Source: Kyrpidia tusciae DSM 2912 (lineage in GTDB: Bacteria; Bacillota; Bacilli; Kyrpidiales; Kyrpidiaceae). Taken from it: DNA of 64,000 nt. The translations under genes were made by a program, and so were the position numbers. Positions 8,381-17,506 of this stretch are shown here, piece after piece. Within the stretch, counting starts at the first letter, position 1; every line of letters starts with the position of its first letter. The stretch covers positions 2,604,001 to 2,668,000 of the forward strand of contig NC_014098.1 in NCBI RefSeq assembly GCF_000092905.1. Reading direction: 5' to 3'. The notes under the pieces are model-generated. The model was not told where the DNA came from, ran no database searches, and saw nothing but the letters and a program-made list of their open reading frames with translations.

Positions 8381-9052
8381 CTATCGGGCCGCCCCCGCCT
8401 GGGATGATGGTTCCCCGGAGGGCTCTGCGCCAGGAATCACGGCTTCATAAAGTGGAAATAGTTCCAACAACACCCTTTCAGCGAGGGTAAGAAAGGATTG
8501 TCGTTCCGCCAAGACGGGGTCCTGTTGCCCAAACCGACGGCCCACCGTCAGGCCAGCTGCTTTTTTCTCCAAGGCCACACCGAGCTCTTGGAGGGCACCT
8601 CCGTCGAGCCGAGGCCAGGGCCGATCCGAAGCCCCGTCCCGGTGCAGCGCCCACAGATAAGAAGAAGGCAGGATCGCGGCAGCCTCCTCCCCGTGCTCCC
8701 GCAGCCACCGGGCGGCCCCCGGCTTGTCATCAGCTTCAGGTTTGATCACCAGCCGCACAAACACCTCTTCAGCCCCGATTCCCACTTCAAAATGTGCATA
8801 ACGCTTATAGCCCCGGGGCGAACGGGAGAGAGCCATCCACGTCTCGTCGGGCGGGTTTACCTTTCGCCGGGCATGGGCCGCGACGTGGGGGTAAAAAGGG
8901 GCTCCCGTCTCCCGGGACAGCCGGGGGGCCAACTCGTCAGCCAGTGCGGTCAACTTCGGCCGCACCCGGGAACGGATCGCCTCCATCCGCGCCTCGAACT
9001 CCGGGATCGAAAAGACGGCAAAATCTTCCGCTTCAAAGCCATTGAACACCAT
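8381..9052 (-). CDS. UPF0637 (DUF1054, YktB-like) protein
   Basis: A 223-residue protein of a Bacillus-type family of unknown function. Recognised from the N-terminal pattern FNGFEAEDFAVFSIPEFEARM and the RPKL, FYPHVAAHARR and HFEVGIGAEEVFV segments that occur in YktB relatives. ATG at 9052 was chosen over a TTG two codons upstream because the GGAGGG site is 7 bases before the ATG but almost touches the TTG. Soluble and without membrane segments. Followed by the HD hydrolase gene. Confidence 0.82.
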   Translation of the reverse strand: MVFNGFEAEDFAVFSIPEFEARMEAIRSRVRPKLTALADELAPRLSRETGAPFYPHVAAHARRKVNPPDETWMALSRSPRGYKRYAHFEVGIGAEEVFVRLVIKPEADDKPGAARWLREHGEEAAAILPSSYLWALHRDGASDRPWPRLDGGALQELGVALEKKAAGLTVGRRFGQQDPVLAERQSFLTLAERVLLELFPLYEAVIPGAEPSGEPSSQAGAAR

Positions 9053-9118
9053 CGCCAACCCTCCTTATTTTCCATCAAGGGGTCCATCCGGGGGCGATTC
9101 CAAGCCCTTGGTCATCGG

Positions 9119-10111
9119 TCAGTACCCTTTGCGGGAATCCACCCGGTTGACCCACTCCCCGGCGCCCGATAAGTAAACCTTGAGGTTCCTTAAAAAAATC
9201 TCGAGTGCCCGGTCGTTGTAATAAGGTGAAACGCCCGAAACGTGAGGGGTGAGCAGGCAATTCTCCAATCCCCAAAAGGGGTGGTCCGGAGGAAGTGGTT
9301 CCTGTTCAAACACATCCAGGGCTGCCCCGGCAATCCACCCTTCGGTCAAGGCCTGAAGAAGGGCCAACTCGTCCACGATGCCACCCCGGGCCATGTTGAT
9401 CAAGAACGCCGTCGATTTCATGCGCCTCAGCTCCGCCTCCCCGATCATGCCCCGGGTTTGGGGTGTAAAAGGGACGAGCACCACGAGATAATCCGCCCCG
9501 GCCAAAAGTTGATCCAATCCATCTTTTCCGGAAAATACACGATCGAAACCATCCACCGCCCGTCCGCTCCGGTTATGGCCCCATACCGTCAACCCCAAGG
9601 CCCGGGATCGCGTCGCCAAATCTTGGGCAATCGCTCCGGTCCCCAGCACCCCGAGAACCTTCCCTCCCAGCTCGTCCACGCGGATCCTGCGATCCCAGAC
9701 CCGCTCCCTCTGAAGGCGGGCGAACTCCAGGAGTCGGCGGCTGTGCATGAGCATGATGCCCAGGGCGTGCTCGGCCATTTGAGGGCCGTGAACCCCCCGG
9801 GCATTGGTCACCACGATCCCCCGCCGATCCAGGGTCGCCAAGGGCATCCGATCCACCCCGGCGGAAAACACCTGGATCCACCGTAGGCTCTTCATCTCCT
9901 CCACCCGACGATCGTCCAAATCCATCCCGTACGTAATCAGGACTTCGATCTCGGCCAGATCATTCCCCATCTCTTCCAAGCCCTGCACTGTCCGGATTTC
10001 CACCCCGGGAAAAACCTGTTTCACCCGCTCGCCATGCTTGGTTTTTAACGGCACAGTGCTCACCACGTTGAGTCGCCTGTGAGTGCTCGATTCCGTTCCG
10101 CCTGGCCCCAT
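9119..10111 (-). CDS. D-isomer-specific 2-hydroxyacid dehydrogenase
   Basis: A 330-residue NAD(P)-dependent dehydrogenase. The Rossmann motif GVLGTGAIAQ, the catalytic Arg in NMARGGIVDE, the Glu in DVFEQEPLP and the active-site His in LLTPHVSG are all present in the usual order. Family members interconvert 2-oxo- and D-2-hydroxyacids; the substrate cannot be fixed from sequence. The frame extends upstream to 10528 across the phosphatase gene, but the ATG at 10111 has an AAGGAGG site 8 bases upstream and gives the normal family length, so it was chosen. Divergent from the phosphatase gene. Confidence 0.88.
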   Translation of the reverse strand: MGPGGTESSTHRRLNVVSTVPLKTKHGERVKQVFPGVEIRTVQGLEEMGNDLAEIEVLITYGMDLDDRRVEEMKSLRWIQVFSAGVDRMPLATLDRRGIVVTNARGVHGPQMAEHALGIMLMHSRRLLEFARLQRERVWDRRIRVDELGGKVLGVLGTGAIAQDLATRSRALGLTVWGHNRSGRAVDGFDRVFSGKDGLDQLLAGADYLVVLVPFTPQTRGMIGEAELRRMKSTAFLINMARGGIVDELALLQALTEGWIAGAALDVFEQEPLPPDHPFWGLENCLLTPHVSGVSPYYNDRALEIFLRNLKVYLSGAGEWVNRVDSRKGY

Positions 10112-10280
10112 CGCCTCCGCCTCCTTTCCGGTCTCCCCACCACAGTGTCGCCCGTCCCGACCCGACGCCGCCCCGCTCCCGGGAGACCTCGCAAAGAAGG
10201 TCTTCCCTACGGGTCTTGAACTTGTTACCATGAAATAAGAATAGCAAAAACATCGCCGAGGGGCGAGAAGAGGTGGGGGC

Positions 10281-10784
10281 TTGATCCGGGTTTTATTCGT
10301 GTGTCTTGGGAACATCTGTCGCTCGCCGATGGCCGAAGCCGTTTTCCGCCGGCAGGTCGAGGAAGAAGGTTTGTCCGGGTGCATCTCCGTAGATTCGGCC
10401 GGGCTGGGCACCTGGAACGTCGGGGATCCACCCCACCCCGGTACCCGCCGGGTCCTGGAGGCCCATGGCATCCCTTGGGAAGGACACCGGGCCCGGAAGG
10501 TGTCCCGGTCCGACCTGAGCCAGTTCAATTATATCGTGGCCATGGATGAGGATAACCTCGCAGGATTGAGGCGGCTTGATCCCGCCGGTGAGTACCTCCA
10601 CAAGGTGTCACTGCTCCTCGACTGGGCACCGGAAGCGGAGGTGCGGGAAGTCCCGGATCCCTTTTTTACCGGGACGTTCGATTATGTCTACCGGTTGGTG
10701 GAGGCCGGGTGCCGGGGATTATTGGAACACATCCAAACGGTGCGCCGATGTGACCCTGGCCCCGGGGATCTCGCACCGGAATGA
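10281..10784 (+). CDS. Low molecular weight protein-tyrosine phosphatase
   Basis: A 167-residue enzyme with the N-terminal P-loop VCLGNICRSP: nucleophile Cys8 and Arg14, followed by Ser, fit C-x5-R-S. The general acid Asp is in VPDPFF (about 126). Family members remove phosphate from protein tyrosine, in Firmicutes sometimes from tyrosine kinases or phosphoarginine sites. TTG start with an AGAGGTGGGG site directly upstream; no in-frame ATG lies nearby. Divergent from the dehydrogenase gene and not linked to a tyrosine kinase here. Confidence 0.92.
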   Translation: MIRVLFVCLGNICRSPMAEAVFRRQVEEEGLSGCISVDSAGLGTWNVGDPPHPGTRRVLEAHGIPWEGHRARKVSRSDLSQFNYIVAMDEDNLAGLRRLDPAGEYLHKVSLLLDWAPEAEVREVPDPFFTGTFDYVYRLVEAGCRGLLEHIQTVRRCDPGPGDLAPE

Positions 10785-10874
10785 GCCCGGGAACACACCA
10801 TCACCACCATTTCACCATAAGAATTTTATCCTTTTCCCTGGGACACTTTCTTCTCATAAGTGGTCGTCACCTGG

Positions 10875-10880
10875 TAGAAT
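10875..10880 (+). promoter_or_regulatory. Possible extended -10 promoter of metallopeptidase gene
   Basis: TGGTAGAAT fits an extended -10 element (TG-n-TAGAAT), 58 bases before the TTG start of the secreted peptidase gene. No good -35 box was found. Confidence 0.35.
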
Positions 10881-10937
10881 AGAGGCAAGAACAAGTTTCA
10901 CGTAGGGCAAAGCTGTTCGGTTAGGAGGTGGGGCCCG

Positions 10938-11996
10938 TTGAAAGGACTGTGGCTAGGGGGAATCATCCTGTTATTGGGTCCATTTCAACAGGTGGCGGTG
11001 AACCTGAACAATGTCCAGGTTCCTCCGGCGGTCGCCCAGGTCGTTCAGCACATTGAAGACGTTGCACAGCAGGTCGATGAGACATGGACTACCATCTCCA
11101 ATATGCTGGAAAGCGGCCAGGCCACTCCCGATCAGATCAATCAACAGCTCGACCAACTCTCCCAGGAACTCAACCAGCTGCACCAGGCATTGGTCGACCA
11201 GTCGTTGGCCAGGCAGATCGGTATCCACCGATTGCCGCCCGAGCGGGCAGGATCCCCGCAATCTGTATCGGGAATCAATATTATTCCCGGGGATGCCCGG
11301 GTCTCCCGGGGAGCGTTGCAAGCTGCGGCAGATCTCGTGAAAAACGTCTCTCTGCCGATCCTGAAAAACGAATTGGGTCAACAACCCCAGAAGGCGCAGA
11401 TCGTACTGTTTTCCACCCCGCGCAGTTATGGGAACGCCCTGGCCCGGGCCGGAGTCGACCCGAACTTGATTCCCCAGATGGTGGACCACACGGGAGGCGT
11501 CACCGTGGGGAGCGACATCTGGGTGCCCCTTTACCCCGTTCAGGCGGAATCGGATCTCGCCAACGTCCTCACCCACGAGTTGACCCACGTCACCCTCAAC
11601 GAGATGGGCATTGGCGATGAGCTTCCGGTGTGGATCAATGAGGGCATCGCCTGGTATGATGGGACCCAGGCCCAGGCCCAACTCGATCCGCAAAAGGTGA
11701 TCGCTCAGGATGAGGCAATGATCCAGCAACTCCGGGCTGTGGCTCGCCGCGGGGCACTGCTGCCCCTCTCGGCCGGGGAAGGACAGATCATCCAGGCTCC
11801 CTATAATGTGGAGTGGCAAGACTATCTGGCGGTGCGCCAGCTGCTCAAAGACGGAGGAATGGAGAAGTTCCGGTCGTTCCTGCAGAACGCTGCCGCTAAA
11901 GGTGTGGACCAGAGCTTCCGGGATCATTACCAGATAGACCTCGCACAGTACGAAAACCAAGTGGAATCCGCGTTGGTGGCCGCTTTGCAGGGATAG
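10938..11996 (+). CDS. Secreted gluzincin-type metallopeptidase (peptidase MA-like)
   Basis: A 352-residue protein. A short hydrophobic N-terminus (residues 2-15) looks like an export signal. Residues 30-90 form a Gln-rich helical region. The catalytic domain has THELTHVTLNEMG (His213, Glu214, His217) and, downstream, WINEGIAWYDG with the third zinc ligand Glu235. This HExxH plus NEG(I)A arrangement is that of the peptidase MA/M1-like gluzincin fold. Substrate unknown; an envelope or extracellular protein is likely. TTG start at 10938 with AGGAGGTGGGG 7 bases upstream. Single gene, with no partner nearby. Confidence 0.78.
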   Translation: MKGLWLGGIILLLGPFQQVAVNLNNVQVPPAVAQVVQHIEDVAQQVDETWTTISNMLESGQATPDQINQQLDQLSQELNQLHQALVDQSLARQIGIHRLPPERAGSPQSVSGINIIPGDARVSRGALQAAADLVKNVSLPILKNELGQQPQKAQIVLFSTPRSYGNALARAGVDPNLIPQMVDHTGGVTVGSDIWVPLYPVQAESDLANVLTHELTHVTLNEMGIGDELPVWINEGIAWYDGTQAQAQLDPQKVIAQDEAMIQQLRAVARRGALLPLSAGEGQIIQAPYNVEWQDYLAVRQLLKDGGMEKFRSFLQNAAAKGVDQSFRDHYQIDLAQYENQVESALVAALQG

Positions 11997-12063
11997 TTCG
12001 TCGGTCAGAGGGGGTGGGCGCCACCCGTCCCCTCGCGCCACCGGATTCACGAGTCAACATTTC

Positions 12064-12408
12064 TCAGTTCGCCAATCTTACCGCAATGGCCCATGTACCA
12101 GGCCAGGAATGTACAGCTACCACGGTTTTATTTAGGGGTTTTTTATACACATCTCCGCGTGGCCCTATCCTAATGATAACAATTAGTAATTGATGTTCTA
12201 TAACTTCATATATAATTCTCCAATTGCCAACCTTCAAACGATAGAATTGTCCTTCATATCCCTTCATCAACTTGGTCTTGGGATGATGACAGGGGTTCAC
12301 GCTTAATGATTCGATCGCTTGTAGGATTCGTTTTGCCGTGACTTTATCCAACTTTCTAATAACCTTACTGGCCTCTTTCGCGAACAACAATTCATAACCC
12401 GAGGTCAC
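12064..12408 (-). CDS. RelE/ParE family toxin
   Basis: A 114-residue type II toxin. The core FYRLKVGNWRIIYEV followed by IRIGPRGDVYKK is the RelE/YoeB-type beta-sheet with basic residues used for mRNA cleavage in the ribosome. After the normal end of the fold there are about 24 extra residues (PLNKTVVAVHSW onward), longer than most relatives. GTG start, overlapping the antitoxin stop by 17 bases, as expected for a coupled pair. The DNA is clearly AT-richer than its surroundings, which fits horizontal transfer. Confidence 0.85.
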   Translation of the reverse strand: MTSGYELLFAKEASKVIRKLDKVTAKRILQAIESLSVNPCHHPKTKLMKGYEGQFYRLKVGNWRIIYEVIEHQLLIVIIRIGPRGDVYKKPLNKTVVAVHSWPGTWAIAVRLAN

Positions 12409-12616
12409 GCTTCAAGTCCTCCAACGGTACGGCTTCACGTTTCATCAATTCTTGCCTGCCTTGTTCAATGGCTCGAATATCCTCTGGCGTCAACTGATCG
12501 TCTTCTTCGTCAAGCTGATTTTCCAATAGCCATGACAAAAAACTTTTTGCAACCAATTTATTTTTATCGTTCAAATGCTTGATCAGTTGTTCCAGCTCTC
12601 GCTCAAGAGCACTCAT
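12392..12616 (-). CDS. Antitoxin of the RelE-type pair
   Basis: A 74-residue acidic protein directly upstream of the toxin. It has a helical N-terminus, an SFLSWLLENQLDEEDD segment and a C-terminal AVPLEDLKRDLGL tail of the kind that wraps around RelE toxins. The start ATG at 12616 is supported by GGGAGGT 8 bases upstream; an in-frame start nine codons earlier lacks a site. It should neutralise the toxin and autorepress the operon. The subfamily is not clear from sequence alone. Confidence 0.8.
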   Translation of the reverse strand: MSALERELEQLIKHLNDKNKLVAKSFLSWLLENQLDEEDDQLTPEDIRAIEQGRQELMKREAVPLEDLKRDLGL

Positions 12617-12660
12617 GATGCTGACCTCCCCGGTGAAATTCACGGTCTTACCACAGATCC

Positions 12661-12689
12661 ATTATAGCAAAATCGCCCTAAAGTGTCCG
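12661..12689 (-). promoter_or_regulatory. Promoter of the toxin-antitoxin operon
   Basis: Perfect TATAAT (12661-12666) with an extended TG-n element, reading leftward, 45 bases before the antitoxin start. The -35 region (CGGACA, 12684-12689 with 17-base spacing) is weak. Confidence 0.55.
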
Positions 12690-12750
12690 ACGGCCCGGTG
12701 ACCATCACTGTTACCTCGAGCTGGGGCATGTCACCTCATGCCGCCCCGAT

Positions 12751-14925
12751 TCAAATTCGCACCCTTTTGAGGCGCAGGGCACCCAGCACCACCATCACGG
12801 AACTGAAAGCCATGGAGGCTCCGGCGATGAGGGGGCTCAACCAACCCGCAGCCGCAGCGGGGATGCCGATGATGTTGTACCCCAGGGCCCAGAACAGGCT
12901 TTGGCGAATGTTGCGCAAGGTCGCCCGGGAGAGGCGGACGGCGCGAACCACTCCCTCCAAACCGGTTCCAATGAGGGCTACGTCGGCGGCGTCCAGGGCC
13001 ACGTCCGCTCCCGTCCCCACGGCGATGCCCACATCGGCCGCCGCCAGGGCCGGCGCGTCGTTGATGCCATCCCCCACCATGGCCACTTTCCGACCTCTTT
13101 TTTGATACTTCCGGATCACCCGGACCTTATCCTCGGGAGAGAGTTCGGCCAGAACGTGGCGAATCCCGACCTGCCGGGAGACGACCTCGGCGGTATGCCG
13201 GTTGTCCCCGGTGACCATGACCAACTCGATCCCCATTGCTTGCAGCGCTTTCACCGCCCGACGGGACTCCTCCAATAGAACATCGGAAACGGCGATCAAA
13301 CCGGCCAATCGGCCATCCACCCCCACCTGGATCACCGTCTTGCCTTCTGACTCCCAGAGATCTTTCTCAGGGGGGACAACTCCTTCCACACCGCATTCCT
13401 CCAGGAACCGGCCGCTGCCGATCACCACCGTCCGCCCTTCCACGATGGCCCGCACTCCCCCACCTCCTGAGGACACAAAACCCTCAGGCTCCGGGAGTGG
13501 CCCCAATCCAGTAGCCCCTTCTGCCAGGATTCGCCCAAGGGGATGTTCCGAAGGCCCTTCGGCCGAAGCAGCGAGGCGAATGAGGTCATTCCGCGAGCGA
13601 AGGGGGCCCGGTCGAATCACCCGCACATCGGTCACCGCAGGTCGCCCCCGGGTAAGAGTCCCGGTTTTGTCCAGCAGCATCACCTGAACCCGGTGCAACT
13701 GCTCCAGCGCCTCCCCGCCCTTAAAAAAGATTCCCATCTGCGCCGCCCGCCCGGTTCCCACCATCACCGCGGTGGGGGTCGCCAAGCCGAAAGGGCACGG
13801 GCAAGCGATCAGAAGAACGGCCACGGCGTTCATGAGGGCGGTGGGGAGTGCGCTTGTCGTGCCGCCGCCCGCAAAAAACCACACGCCGAACGTCCCGGCG
13901 GAGATGGCGATCACCACCGGAACAAACACATTGCAAATCGAATCCGCCAACCGTTGGACCGGGGCTTTCGACGCCTGGGCCTCTTCAATGAGCCCGATGA
14001 TCCGCCCCAAGGCAGAGTCTGCACCGACCCGCTGCACCTGGATCCGGAGGGTCCCCTGTTGATTGAGCGTGGCCCCGTACACCAGATCCCCCGCCCTCTT
14101 GACGACGGGGAGCATTTCTCCGGTCATCATCGATTCATCCACATCCGATTCTCCGGCCACCACCCGACCGTCCGCCGGGATTTGTTCCCCGGGTCTGACC
14201 ACCACCACGTCCCCCACCTGGAGTTGCTGGACCGGAACGTCACGCTCCCCCTGGCGGGTCCACAGGTGGGCCAATTTGACCTGGAGGGAAACGAGCTCGG
14301 CCAGGGCGTCGGCAGTCCGGGTTTTTGCGTGAGCTTCGAGAATTTTGCCAAGCCGGACCAGTGTAATAATCAAAGCTCCAGTTTCAAAATACAAATGTCC
14401 CGACCCCCGGAGGATCATCCACACGCTGTAACCATAAGCTGCCGAAGTGCCCAAGGCCACCAGGACGTCCATGTTGGCCGAACCGCTGCGAAGGGATTTC
14501 CACGCTCCCACGTAAAAGGCCCAACCGGCGACGAATTGAATCTCGGTGGCCAAAACCCATTGCACCCGGGGATTGAGAAACGCCCTCGGGATATACGGAA
14601 AACCGGCCATATGGGCCATCACCCACAAAAACGGCAGAGATAAAATAAGGGAAAAGACAAACATTTCCCATTGACGGCGCCGATCCCCGGCCGAGTCTTT
14701 CGTCGGTTGATCAAGGTGGGCGCCGTATCCCAATTTTTCTACACGATCGATGAGCTCTTCCAAATCCACAGCCCCGGGGATGTACGTCACCGTGGCCCGC
14801 TCCAAGGCGAGATTGACGTTCACATCGAGAACCCCTTCCTGCCGTTTCACCACCCGCTCAATCCGGGTGGCGCAGGCGGCACAGTGCATGCCCGTGATCC
14901 GCAGCTTCGCTTTCCCCTTTTCCAT
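12751..14925 (-). CDS. copA: Copper-exporting P1B-type ATPase
   Basis: A 724-residue Cu(I) pump of the cytoplasmic membrane. In order: one metal-binding HMA domain with GMHCAAC (residues 12-18), eight predicted membrane helices, the TGE actuator loop (DESMMTGE), the ion-channel CPC at 375-377, phosphorylation site DKTGTLTRG (419 on), the SEHPLG nucleotide loop and [10 protein letters not shown]. Two deviations stand out. The CPC is followed by PF instead of the usual AL, and the Asn normally found in the last helix before ALRL is Gly715. All catalytic residues are intact, so it should be active. ATG start behind GGAGGGAGG. No CsoR or CopZ gene is adjacent. Confidence 0.93.
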   Translation of the reverse strand: MEKGKAKLRITGMHCAACATRIERVVKRQEGVLDVNVNLALERATVTYIPGAVDLEELIDRVEKLGYGAHLDQPTKDSAGDRRRQWEMFVFSLILSLPFLWVMAHMAGFPYIPRAFLNPRVQWVLATEIQFVAGWAFYVGAWKSLRSGSANMDVLVALGTSAAYGYSVWMILRGSGHLYFETGALIITLVRLGKILEAHAKTRTADALAELVSLQVKLAHLWTRQGERDVPVQQLQVGDVVVVRPGEQIPADGRVVAGESDVDESMMTGEMLPVVKRAGDLVYGATLNQQGTLRIQVQRVGADSALGRIIGLIEEAQASKAPVQRLADSICNVFVPVVIAISAGTFGVWFFAGGGTTSALPTALMNAVAVLLIACPCPFGLATPTAVMVGTGRAAQMGIFFKGGEALEQLHRVQVMLLDKTGTLTRGRPAVTDVRVIRPGPLRSRNDLIRLAASAEGPSEHPLGRILAEGATGLGPLPEPEGFVSSGGGGVRAIVEGRTVVIGSGRFLEECGVEGVVPPEKDLWESEGKTVIQVGVDGRLAGLIAVSDVLLEESRRAVKALQAMGIELVMVTGDNRHTAEVVSRQVGIRHVLAELSPEDKVRVIRKYQKRGRKVAMVGDGINDAPALAAADVGIAVGTGADVALDAADVALIGTGLEGVVRAVRLSRATLRNIRQSLFWALGYNIIGIPAAAAGWLSPLIAGASMAFSSVMVVLGALRLKRVRI

Positions 14926-15004
14926 CCCGCCGCCTCCCTCCGAAAAGCCAGTCTATCTGTATTCGCCATATGGACCAAGCTAGACCACCCATTTTAAGGA
15001 CAGC

Positions 15005-15026
15005 ACAAAAATAGCCCGTTTGGGCC
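15005..15026. repeat. 22-bp motif, copy 2 (before copA and the divergent membrane gene)
   Basis: Differs by one base from the copy at 6859-6880. Here the inner palindrome GCCC-GTTT-GGGC is perfect. The motif begins 80 bp before the copA start codon, in inverted orientation to that gene, and lies 101 bp before the divergent membrane-protein gene. A candidate shared operator, or the end of a mobile element. Confidence 0.6.
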
Positions 15027-15126
15027 GTGATGTCCGAGTTCTTCCAGCTCATACAGTTCAGTGACTGGCGAAATCTGAACATCGAGCGGACGGGAATTGA
15101 AGAAAGCATGAGGAGGCGGGCATGGT

Positions 15127-15741
15127 ATGGGCATATCTGCGACTGCCTCGGTACTCGGCGCCTTTGGACTGCTGGTTCTTCTGGCCTTGGCTGTAAAGGT
15201 GGCTGCCCTCGTGTTTCAAAGGCGGGGGGCGCTGTCGCTTCACACGGGCAAAGTGACGGCCATGACTGCCGGCCTGATGTGCGCCATGACCTCGGGATCC
15301 ATTCTGACGGGGATTTTCCAGTCCGACCCTCTCTGGGCCACGGTGGTCTCCACCATCGCCGGGGCCACCGTCGGCGTCCTCATCGGCATCCCCCTTCATC
15401 TTTCGATTTGCCTGGAAGGGTTTGCGGCGGGCGTGATGGGTGGAGGGATGGGGAGTATGCCCATGGTCTCGGCTCCGTATGTCCTGAGCGGGTTCTGGTG
15501 GACCCTGAGCCTGGCCGCCTTTCTTGCCCTGCACAGGCTTGTCGCAGCGAGAGAGGCGGAGTCCGCACCCAGAGCCGCACAAGAAACAGGGTGGCCTGAT
15601 GGGACCGCCGGAATTCTGCTTCGGCGAATGACAGCGACCGCCCTTGTTGCGACAGTCCTGGTAGCACTCTTCACCTTGTTGCTTCCTTTGTTTCACACCA
15701 CCTATCCGCCGCTCATTCAAACGCCAATGTGCGGATCCTAA
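15127..15741 (+). CDS. Multi-pass membrane protein next to copA, function unknown
   Basis: A 204-residue protein with about five hydrophobic segments (roughly 5-28, 40-60, 65-90, 100-135, 165-185). A Gly/Met-rich loop, VMGGGMGSMPM, and a C-terminal PMCGS give it possible thioether and thiol ligands. The position, divergent from copA with a 200-bp shared control region, makes a copper role plausible, but I do not recognise the family. ATG at 15127 has AGGAGG 10 bases upstream. The frame shows normal high-GC codon use. The long open frame on the opposite strand is its shadow. Confidence 0.65.
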   Translation: MGISATASVLGAFGLLVLLALAVKVAALVFQRRGALSLHTGKVTAMTAGLMCAMTSGSILTGIFQSDPLWATVVSTIAGATVGVLIGIPLHLSICLEGFAAGVMGGGMGSMPMVSAPYVLSGFWWTLSLAAFLALHRLVAAREAESAPRAAQETGWPDGTAGILLRRMTATALVATVLVALFTLLLPLFHTTYPPLIQTPMCGS

Positions 15742-15767
15742 AATCTATCCGCCCGGGGCGCCGGGAA

Positions 15768-16796
15768 TTACAGGGCACAGGTCTCAATCTCAAAACCGAG
15801 ATCTTCGATCATCTTCCAATCCGCCTCGGGCAACTGCCCTTCCGTTGTCAGGTAGTCGCCGACAAAAATCGAATTGGCGGCATAGAGTCCCAGAGGCTGC
15901 AGCGTCCCCAGGTTCACTTCCCGGCCGCCGGCGATGCGGATCTCTTTTGCCGGGTGGACGTAACGGAACATGGCCAGTACCTTCAGGCAGTACCGGGGAT
16001 TCAGTTCCTTTCGGCCTTCCAGGGGCGTTCCCGGAATGGGGTTGAGAAAATTAATCGGAATGGAGTCCACGTCCAAATCTTTGAGGGAGAAGGCCACGTC
16101 CACCACGTCCTCGGGGGATTCTCCCATGCCGACGATACAGCCCGAACAGGGGGAGATGCCGGCGGATTTTGCCGTCTCCACCGTCTCCACCCGGTCGCCG
16201 TAGGTGTGCGTTGAACAAATTGATTGGTACTGGTTTGCACTGGTGTTGAGATTGTGATTATAGCGGTGCACCCCGGCGTCAGCGAGTTGCTGGGCTTGTT
16301 CCGGGGTGAGAAATCCGAGGCAACAGCAGATTTTTAGATCGGTGGTGGCCCGAATCTCTCGAACCGCTTCGACGATTCGCTCCACCTCCGAGGGGGCCGG
16401 CCGTCTGCCGCTGGTGACGATGCAATAGGTGCCGGCTTTTCGCCGCACCGCCTCCCGGGCTCCTTCCAGGATCGTCTCTTTTGAAAGGAGGGGGTATTTG
16501 GCCACGTCCGCCGTGGAAATGGCGGACTGGGAGCAGTACCCGCAATCTTCGGGACAAAGGCCGCTTTTCGCATTGAGGATCATGTTCAACTTTACTTTCT
16601 TCCCAAAATACTGCCGCCTAAGCCGAAACGCCCCGTCTAAAAGGGCGGGCACGTCTTCATCCGGCGCGAGCAGAATAGCCAGGGCCTCCTCCCGGGTCAC
16701 GGCTCGCCCGCTCAGCACCTCCTGGGCCAGGCCCGCCCAATCCCACAGTCCTCTCAAAGGTGTCACCGCAACATTCGCCTCTCCCCGAGTCAACAT
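15768..16796 (-). CDS. bioB: Biotin synthase
   Basis: A 342-residue radical SAM enzyme that inserts sulfur into dethiobiotin, the last step of biotin synthesis. The SAM cluster motif is CPEDCGYC (Cys81, 85, 88). The CCCLGFL, YNHNLNTS and GMGES segments are typical of BioB and include the Cys ligands of the auxiliary [2Fe-2S] cluster. ATG start behind GGAGGGG, and its first codons overlap the bioD stop by 7 bases. It is the last gene of the bioAFDB operon. Confidence 0.96.
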   Translation of the reverse strand: MLTRGEANVAVTPLRGLWDWAGLAQEVLSGRAVTREEALAILLAPDEDVPALLDGAFRLRRQYFGKKVKLNMILNAKSGLCPEDCGYCSQSAISTADVAKYPLLSKETILEGAREAVRRKAGTYCIVTSGRRPAPSEVERIVEAVREIRATTDLKICCCLGFLTPEQAQQLADAGVHRYNHNLNTSANQYQSICSTHTYGDRVETVETAKSAGISPCSGCIVGMGESPEDVVDVAFSLKDLDVDSIPINFLNPIPGTPLEGRKELNPRYCLKVLAMFRYVHPAKEIRIAGGREVNLGTLQPLGLYAANSIFVGDYLTTEGQLPEADWKMIEDLGFEIETCAL

Positions 16797-17503
16797 CGAT
16801 CCCCTCCACGTATCGATTGAAGTATCGCTTCCAGATCCACGTGCTCCTTGACAGCGCCCAATATTTCCTCCCTCCCCGGGCGCCCGGGCAGCCAGGGTAC
16901 CCGGCCGAGGATCGGGACATCAGAATATTCCCGGATCAGTTCTGGGTTTGTTTGCTCAGCCACCGTGCCTCCATCCCGGCCTTCGCCGTTTAGAATCACT
17001 CCCACCACCCGGGGTCCCGCCTGCCTGGCGTAAGCCACGGTAAGCAGAATATGGTTGACCGTTCCGAGCCCGGCCCGGGCCACGACCAACACCGGCAGGT
17101 CCGCACCCTTCGCCAGATCGACGGCGGTGAAACCATCCGCCAGGGGGACCGTGATTCCCCCCGCTCCTTCCACGAAGACCAGGTCGTAGCGCTGAAGCCT
17201 CACATTCAAGATCTCCCGCCACTTCTGGGGATCCAGCGCCACCCCTGCCCGCCGGGCCGCCAGGGCAGGGGCCAAGGGCTCCGCCAGGGTGTACGGACAG
17301 ATGGACGATTCCTCTTCCTCCAAACCGCCGAGCCATTTCAACCGGGCGGAATCGGAGCCCGGATCTCCCGGTCTGCAGCCGCTTTGCACCGGTTTCCAGG
17401 CCGTCGCTCGGAGTCCGACCTCTCGATAGAGGCCCACCAACGCCCCGGTAATCCATGTTTTTCCGACCTCGGTGTCCGTCCCGATGACCACGGCTCCGCT
17501 CAC
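16790..17503 (-). CDS. bioD: ATP-dependent dethiobiotin synthetase
   Basis: A 237-residue enzyme that carboxylates and closes the ureido ring of 7,8-diaminopelargonate. The P-loop GTDTEVGKTW lies at the N-terminus, with the substrate-binding AWKPVQSG and VEGAGGITVPL motifs following. Its end overlaps bioB, and its start is 4 bases from the bioF stop, so translation is probably coupled along the operon. Confidence 0.96.
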   Translation of the reverse strand: MSGAVVIGTDTEVGKTWITGALVGLYREVGLRATAWKPVQSGCRPGDPGSDSARLKWLGGLEEEESSICPYTLAEPLAPALAARRAGVALDPQKWREILNVRLQRYDLVFVEGAGGITVPLADGFTAVDLAKGADLPVLVVARAGLGTVNHILLTVAYARQAGPRVVGVILNGEGRDGGTVAEQTNPELIREYSDVPILGRVPWLPGRPGREEILGAVKEHVDLEAILQSIRGGDRC

Positions 17504-17506
17504 CGA

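Noticed and set aside
10971-12050. 359-codon minus frame opposite the metallopeptidase
   Set aside because: The opposite strand has an HExxH peptidase with a good start; the minus translation shows no family pattern.
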